From positions 4,968 through 15,946 of the forward strand of contig DJRI01000180.1 in assembly GCA_002440045.1 (NCBI GenBank): a stretch of DNA of 10,979 nucleotides, read 5' to 3'. The stretch comes from Ruminococcaceae bacterium UBA6364 (GTDB taxonomy: Bacteria > Bacillota > Clostridia > Oscillospirales > Acutalibacteraceae). Under the pieces are notes generated by a model. That model was not told where the DNA came from. It saw nothing but the letters and a program-made list of their open reading frames with translations, and did not search any database. Made by a program: the position numbers and the translations under genes. Below are positions 7,684 through 10,979 of the stretch, piece by piece; position 1 is the stretch's first letter; each line of letters starts with the position of its first letter.

Positions 7684-7708
7684 CAAAATCAAGAAATATG
7701 GTGGTATT

Positions 7709-8275
7709 TTGAATACAAAAAATAACCAACGCACCCGTCTTTCAAAAATCCTTTTCAAAAATGCGCTTGTTGAGCTTTTAAAAGAAAAAAGCTCTGTCGA
7801 AAAAATCTCGGTAAGAGAACTTTGCGACAGAGCACAGCTTAACCGCTCGACTTTCTATGCCCATTACAACGAGCCGAAAGACTTGCTTTATGAAATTGAG
7901 AATGAGCTTTTGGCTGCAACAAAAGAGCATCTTGAAAAAATCGGCAATGAAACCGATATGGGAGCGCACAAATATATCCTTTCTTTTTTGAAATATATAA
8001 AAGAAAACGACGGACTTTTCAGAGCGTTGCTGATAGACAGTGCCGACCCGAATTTCAGAACGCGCTTTATGCAATTTTCGACTGCTCAGTTTATGGCAAA
8101 TTTGCAAATAGAATTTCCGAAAGAAACAGAGCAGTATATTTTGTCGTATCTGCTTAACGGAAACGCAGGAATAATCATTCAGTGGATACGCTCGGATTAT
8201 TCTGTTGACGAAAAGACAATAGTAAATCTGCTTTTCTCAATTAATCAAAGCGCATTAAAGAATTTGAGCCTATAA
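7709..8275 (+). CDS. TetR/AcrR-family transcriptional regulator
   Basis: A 188-residue protein. The N-terminal DNA-binding domain is typical of TetR: helix-turn-helix at about residues 32-55 with ISVRELCDRAQLNRSTFYAHYNEPKDLLYEI, including the conserved STFYxHY motif. The rest is helical and fits a small C-terminal ligand and dimerisation domain of the kind common in Firmicutes TetR proteins. The start is TTG at 7709 with GGTGG (7700-7704) four bases upstream; no in-frame ATG or GTG fits better. It is divergent from the symporter/rhamnosidase operon, with a palindrome placed to control both promoters, so it is probably the local repressor and represses itself. The inducer is unknown; TetR proteins often sense hydrophobic or aromatic small molecules. 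Confidence 0.9.
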   Translation: MNTKNNQRTRLSKILFKNALVELLKEKSSVEKISVRELCDRAQLNRSTFYAHYNEPKDLLYEIENELLAATKEHLEKIGNETDMGAHKYILSFLKYIKENDGLFRALLIDSADPNFRTRFMQFSTAQFMANLQIEFPKETEQYILSYLLNGNAGIIIQWIRSDYSVDEKTIVNLLFSINQSALKNLSL

Positions 8276-8283
8276 AGCGAATA

Positions 8284-8314
8284 AAACCTTTAAAGCTTTG
8301 GGCGGTTTATTTTT
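8284..8314. terminator. Weak hairpin between convergent genes
   Basis: AAACC (8284-8288) can pair with GGTTT (8304-8308) around a 15-base loop, followed by ATTTTT. It lies in the 31-base gap between the convergent TetR and HD-domain genes and runs into the stop codon of the latter. The stem is short, so termination strength is doubtful. Confidence 0.35.
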
Positions 8315-8867
8315 CGGCTATTTTCTTTTCGGTATCCTTGCGGATTTCTTTTCTTAAAACCGTGAGCCACGGATGCCACGCGACCTTGTCATCGCCGTAA
8401 GTAAGGTTTGCGGAATACTCAATATCCGTCCATGTGTCAAGCGGGGCTTCGTTATGCGAAATTACCGCTTCAAGATTATCAAACGCCTTGTAAAGCTTTG
8501 CTTCGGGCGTTTTTAATTCGTCCATTTCGTCAAGAAGCGAAACAAATTCCGCTTTGACGTTTTCGGGAAGAGACGAAAGAAACTCTCTTAAAAGCTGTGC
8601 TTCTTTGATTTCGTCATCGTCGGTCTTTTCAAACGCAGGTATATCCCCAGTTACCGCTTCGCCGAGGTCATGAATTATGCACATTTTAATTACCTTATCA
8701 ATATCGACATAAGGAAATTCGTCTTTAACGAGCATCGGCATAAGCGAAAGCCGCCAGCAGTGCTCCGCAACGCTTTCGCGCCTTCCGTCGGCGCCCCAGC
8801 AATGGCGTGTGTTATGCTTTAAAACCTCGACCTTGTTTAAAAAATCTATAAATTCGCGCTGAGTCAT
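8307..8867 (-). CDS. HD-domain phosphohydrolase, YfbR/HDDC2-like
   Basis: A 186-residue cytoplasmic protein of the HD superfamily. The metal ligands are in the expected order: His36 in ESVAEHCWRLSLM, His66-Asp67 in CIIHDLGEAVTGDIP, and Asp130 in KAFDNLEAVI. This arrangement and size match E. coli YfbR and human HDDC2, which are 5'-deoxynucleotidases or related nucleotide phosphatases. The actual substrate here is inferred from family only. The start is ATG 8867, because the in-frame GTG at 8876 is part of the ribosome binding site GGGTGA five bases upstream. It is convergent with the TetR gene and divergent from the SH3b/C39 gene, so it is probably a single-gene unit. Confidence 0.88.
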   Translation of the reverse strand: MTQREFIDFLNKVEVLKHNTRHCWGADGRRESVAEHCWRLSLMPMLVKDEFPYVDIDKVIKMCIIHDLGEAVTGDIPAFEKTDDDEIKEAQLLREFLSSLPENVKAEFVSLLDEMDELKTPEAKLYKAFDNLEAVISHNEAPLDTWTDIEYSANLTYGDDKVAWHPWLTVLRKEIRKDTEKKIAEK

Positions 8868-8923
8868 ATGTTTCACCCGTTTTCGACATAATAAATGGAG
8901 TCTGCCGCCAATCGGCTGTATCT

Positions 8924-8952
8924 ATTTTATCACCTAACGCGGCTGTTTTCAA
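8924..8952 (-). promoter_or_regulatory. Promoter of the HD-domain gene
   Basis: On the minus strand, TTGAAA (8947-8952) and TAAAAT (8924-8929) are separated by 17 bases. The expected start is near 8917, giving a leader of about 50 bases to the ATG at 8867. Confidence 0.5.
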
Positions 8953-9016
8953 GTCTTTGCGCCCCCGGCAATACCCAAAGTTCCAATATTTGTGCAATGA
9001 AAAAGAGACTTTACGG

Positions 9017-9025
9017 TGTTACAAT
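9017..9025 (+). promoter_or_regulatory. Possible extended -10 for the SH3b/C39 gene
   Basis: TGTTACAAT fits the TGn-TAnaaT pattern of an extended -10 element. No good -35 stands 16-18 bases upstream, and the predicted start (near 9032) would fall at the ribosome binding site, leaving almost no leader. No better plus-strand promoter is visible between 8953 and 9044. Confidence 0.25.
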
Positions 9026-9044
9026 TACTTCGGGAGATGATTTT

Positions 9045-10028
9045 ATGAAATTCCTGAAAAATTTCAAACACCGACTTTCAATAATTTTGTGCGCAATATT
9101 TATTTTCGCGCTTGTTCCCGCAGTCAGCGCAGACCAGTCAATTTCGGGCGCGGGCACGGTTGCGACTTCTGCAGGGAATCTTAACGTAAGAAGCGGCGCC
9201 GGCACGGGCTACTCAATCAAAACCTCGCTTTCAAAAGGCTCGACCGTTACTCTTATTAAAAAAAGCGGCTCGTTTTGGTATGTGAGATACTCTGAAAGCG
9301 GTTACGGCTATTGCAGTGACAAATACATCAGCGTAATTTCAAGCGATGTAAAAAGCGTTAAGACCACTTCCGGAAACCTTAATGTAAGAACGGGCGCTTC
9401 GACGTCTTTTGCCGTTAAAGACTCTTTAAAAAGCGGAACGGCTGTTACAGTGCTCGGCACGCAAAACGGATTTTCAAAAATTCTTTATGACGGCAACAAA
9501 ACGGGATATGTAAGCAGCACTTATTTAAAGAGCGCAAACACGAGTACAGGTTACAAGGAAATAAAGCTCAATGTAGTGAGCTTTAAGCAGACGGACTCGC
9601 GCTGGAGGGACGTAACGCTCGGCACATCGGGTCAGACAATAGGTAAGATAGGCTGTGCGACAACCGCACTTTCAATGACAGAAAGCTACAGGCTCTCATA
9701 TACCGTGTACCCCGACGCCATGGCAAAAAAGCTCTCGTACACATCGGGCGGCGCGGTATATTGGCCCGAAAATTATAACATTGTGACCGACAGTTCCGAC
9801 TATCTCAATAAAATATATTCCGTTCTCTCAAGCGGAAAGCCCGTTATTTTAGGCGCAAAAAACGCCTCGGGAAGCCAGCATTACGTTGTAATAACGGGGG
9901 TTCTTGAAACCTCCTCGCTGACGCCTTCGGCATTTATTATTAACGACCCCGGTTCTTTTAGCAGAACGCGCCTGTCGCACTTTCTTTCGGATTACCCTTA
10001 TTTTTATAAAATGCTTTATTCAAAATAA
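9045..10028 (+). CDS. Secreted SH3b-SH3b-C39-like peptidase protein
   Basis: A 327-residue exported protein. A signal peptide (basic KFLKNFKHR, hydrophobic core, cleavage likely after AVSA at residue 29) precedes two bacterial SH3 domains at about 38-98 and 106-162. Each carries the repeat mark NLNVRSGAGT or NLNVRTGAST and ends in a GYxxxxY pattern. Residues 175-327 form a peptidase C39-like (papain-fold) domain: Cys204 in IGKIGCATTALSM, His279 in GSQHYVVITG and Asp301 in FIINDPGSF. SH3b domains usually bind peptidoglycan cross-bridges, so a cell-wall hydrolase or peptidase acting outside the cell is likely. The start is ATG 9045 with GGGAG eight bases upstream; earlier in-frame starts (8895, 8997) would bury the signal peptide. 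Its last 13 bases overlap the end of the convergent SGNH-like gene. Confidence 0.88.
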   Translation: MKFLKNFKHRLSIILCAIFIFALVPAVSADQSISGAGTVATSAGNLNVRSGAGTGYSIKTSLSKGSTVTLIKKSGSFWYVRYSESGYGYCSDKYISVISSDVKSVKTTSGNLNVRTGASTSFAVKDSLKSGTAVTVLGTQNGFSKILYDGNKTGYVSSTYLKSANTSTGYKEIKLNVVSFKQTDSRWRDVTLGTSGQTIGKIGCATTALSMTESYRLSYTVYPDAMAKKLSYTSGGAVYWPENYNIVTDSSDYLNKIYSVLSSGKPVILGAKNASGSQHYVVITGVLETSSLTPSAFIINDPGSFSRTRLSHFLSDYPYFYKMLYSK

Positions 10029-10951
10029 GCGCCGTTTGCTCTTTTGATTGTTAAAAGCCACTCGTTTTTTGCTTCGTCGGTTTTTTCTTCGGGGTGCACG
10101 TCATAGCGGCTGCAAAGAATGTTGCCGAGATATTCCGTAGTCTTTTTTGCACCGTTGATATTCTGATGGTTGCCGCCGTCTCTGAAATCCTCGTTAAAAT
10201 CTATTTCATAATCGGTGCAAGCATTCAAATCCAAATATTCCGCACCGAAAGATGCCGCTGTTTTTTTGACCTCGGCAGAGCGTTTATAGCTCCAGCCGTC
10301 GGTGCTCGGCACTTTCACTATAAGAACTTTAACGCCGTTATTTTTGCAGGTTTCGACAAAAAGCGAAAGCTCATTTTTCGTTGCCGCGGGAATAACGGCG
10401 CTATCTTTGTTTTCGGTCATATAGCCTGTATTTTCGGCTTTTACGACTGTGTCCGAATAAACATAGCCCTTATTGGGGTCAATCCCGCCGCATGCTTTGG
10501 GAAGCGTTGTGAAATCGCGTCTTTTTAATTCTTTCCAACGGGTGTGATATTGAAAAAGTCTTGTTGCGGCGTCAATTCTGCCGTAGAATGACGAGCTTTT
10601 TGTATAAAGGCAGTCGGCTTCAAGTATTATTATCTGCGGCTTTTGGGTTTTAAGTGCGGATGAAAGCAAGGTATTGATTTTATCCATACTTTGATTTGCC
10701 ACACCCGAAACATATGACGAAAGCCCCGTTTTTTCATAAAGCACCGACGGCACAAATCCCGAATAGGCGTCGGAATTGCCGAACATTATGCAATCGAGCG
10801 AATTATCGGGCTCTGCAACAAAGCCCTTTCCGCCGTAAAACGACGTTCCGCCCATATCGCCTGTTGTTTTTGGCGTAACAACAACCGAGAGCCCTATGAA
10901 TATTGCGAGCGACAGCGCCGCAGACAAGAATGCATATCTTTTAGTTTTCAT
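10016..10951 (-). CDS. Membrane-anchored SGNH-hydrolase-like protein
   Basis: A 311-residue protein with one N-terminal hydrophobic segment (about 6-26) and an extracytoplasmic domain. An SGNH/GDSL-type fold is suggested by block I, IMFGNSDAYSGFVPSVLYE (candidate nucleophile Ser60 in GNS), and by block V, DFRDGGNHQNINGAKK (candidate Asp258 and His262). In DltD- and AlgX/AlgJ-like relatives such proteins cooperate with membrane-bound O-acyltransferases (MBOAT) to acylate cell-surface polymers. No MBOAT gene is inside this window; the gene upstream lies beyond the right edge. The start is ATG 10951 with GGAGG eight bases upstream. Some relatives, as I recall them, have Asp where Asn261 stands, so activity should not be assumed. 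The promoter is not in view. Confidence 0.7.
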   Translation of the reverse strand: MKTKRYAFLSAALSLAIFIGLSVVVTPKTTGDMGGTSFYGGKGFVAEPDNSLDCIMFGNSDAYSGFVPSVLYEKTGLSSYVSGVANQSMDKINTLLSSALKTQKPQIIILEADCLYTKSSSFYGRIDAATRLFQYHTRWKELKRRDFTTLPKACGGIDPNKGYVYSDTVVKAENTGYMTENKDSAVIPAATKNELSLFVETCKNNGVKVLIVKVPSTDGWSYKRSAEVKKTAASFGAEYLDLNACTDYEIDFNEDFRDGGNHQNINGAKKTTEYLGNILCSRYDVHPEEKTDEAKNEWLLTIKRANGAYFE

Positions 10952-10979
10952 TTTAAAATCCTCCGTATATCGGGTCGGG

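Noticed and set aside
8895..9044. An in-frame 50-codon N-terminal extension of the SH3b/C39 protein
   Set aside because: It would place a signal peptide in the interior, has no good ribosome binding site at its ATG, and overlaps the predicted HD-gene promoter. The ATG at 9045 has a well-placed GGGAG.
10094..10528. Plus-strand open frame opposite the SGNH-like gene
   Set aside because: Antisense to a gene with clear motifs and a strong ribosome binding site; no independent support.

Overview
This window reads like the chromosome of a low-to-moderate GC, Gram-positive anaerobe of the class Clostridia, probably a gut Oscillospiraceae/Ruminococcaceae-like lineage. The support is indirect: strong purine-rich Shine-Dalgarno sites, TTGaca/TATAAT-type promoters with 17-base spacers, a lipoprotein with a Gram-positive style Ser/Thr/Gln linker, a GPH-family sugar symporter next to a cytoplasmic GH78 rhamnosidase, and a secreted SH3b/C39-type protein. 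The genus cannot be fixed from this sequence.

Left part (1-2100). A short non-coding edge with two GC-rich hairpins and a heptamer tandem repeat lies downstream of two minus-strand genes: a half-size EamA/DMT transporter and a membrane-anchored transglutaminase-like protein with its own good promoter. That promoter is divergent from a consensus tRNA promoter, which sits behind a 26-base A/T tandem repeat placed like an UP element.

Middle-left (2098-2608). tRNA-Thr(CGT) with encoded CCA and its own terminator. It is followed by a decayed metallophosphoesterase fragment, then a strong hairpin that can terminate transcription from both sides.

Centre (2664-8275). A minus-strand cluster, read right to left: GPH/MFS symporter, GH78 alpha-L-rhamnosidase (4-base stop/start overlap) and an orphan lipoprotein (11-base gap). 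A TetR-family regulator is divergently transcribed. The two promoters lie back to back, and a perfect 13-base palindrome sits in the spacer of the operon promoter and overlaps the -35 of the regulator. The simplest reading is a ligand-induced cassette: a small rhamnosylated compound is imported and cleaved in the cytoplasm, and TetR represses both directions until an inducer binds.

Right part (8276-10979). A minus-strand YfbR/HDDC2-like HD-domain nucleotidase; a plus-strand secreted protein with two SH3b domains and a C39-like papain-fold peptidase domain; and a minus-strand membrane-anchored SGNH-hydrolase-like protein whose coding end overlaps that of the secreted protein by 13 bases. The upstream neighbour of the SGNH gene lies beyond the right edge.

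Overall this is mostly ordinary chromosomal sequence. I see no CRISPR array, transposase, phage gene or defence system. The most useful leads are the TetR operator architecture and the cassette it controls, the orphan lipoprotein, the gene remnant beside the tRNA, and the convergent coding overlap.
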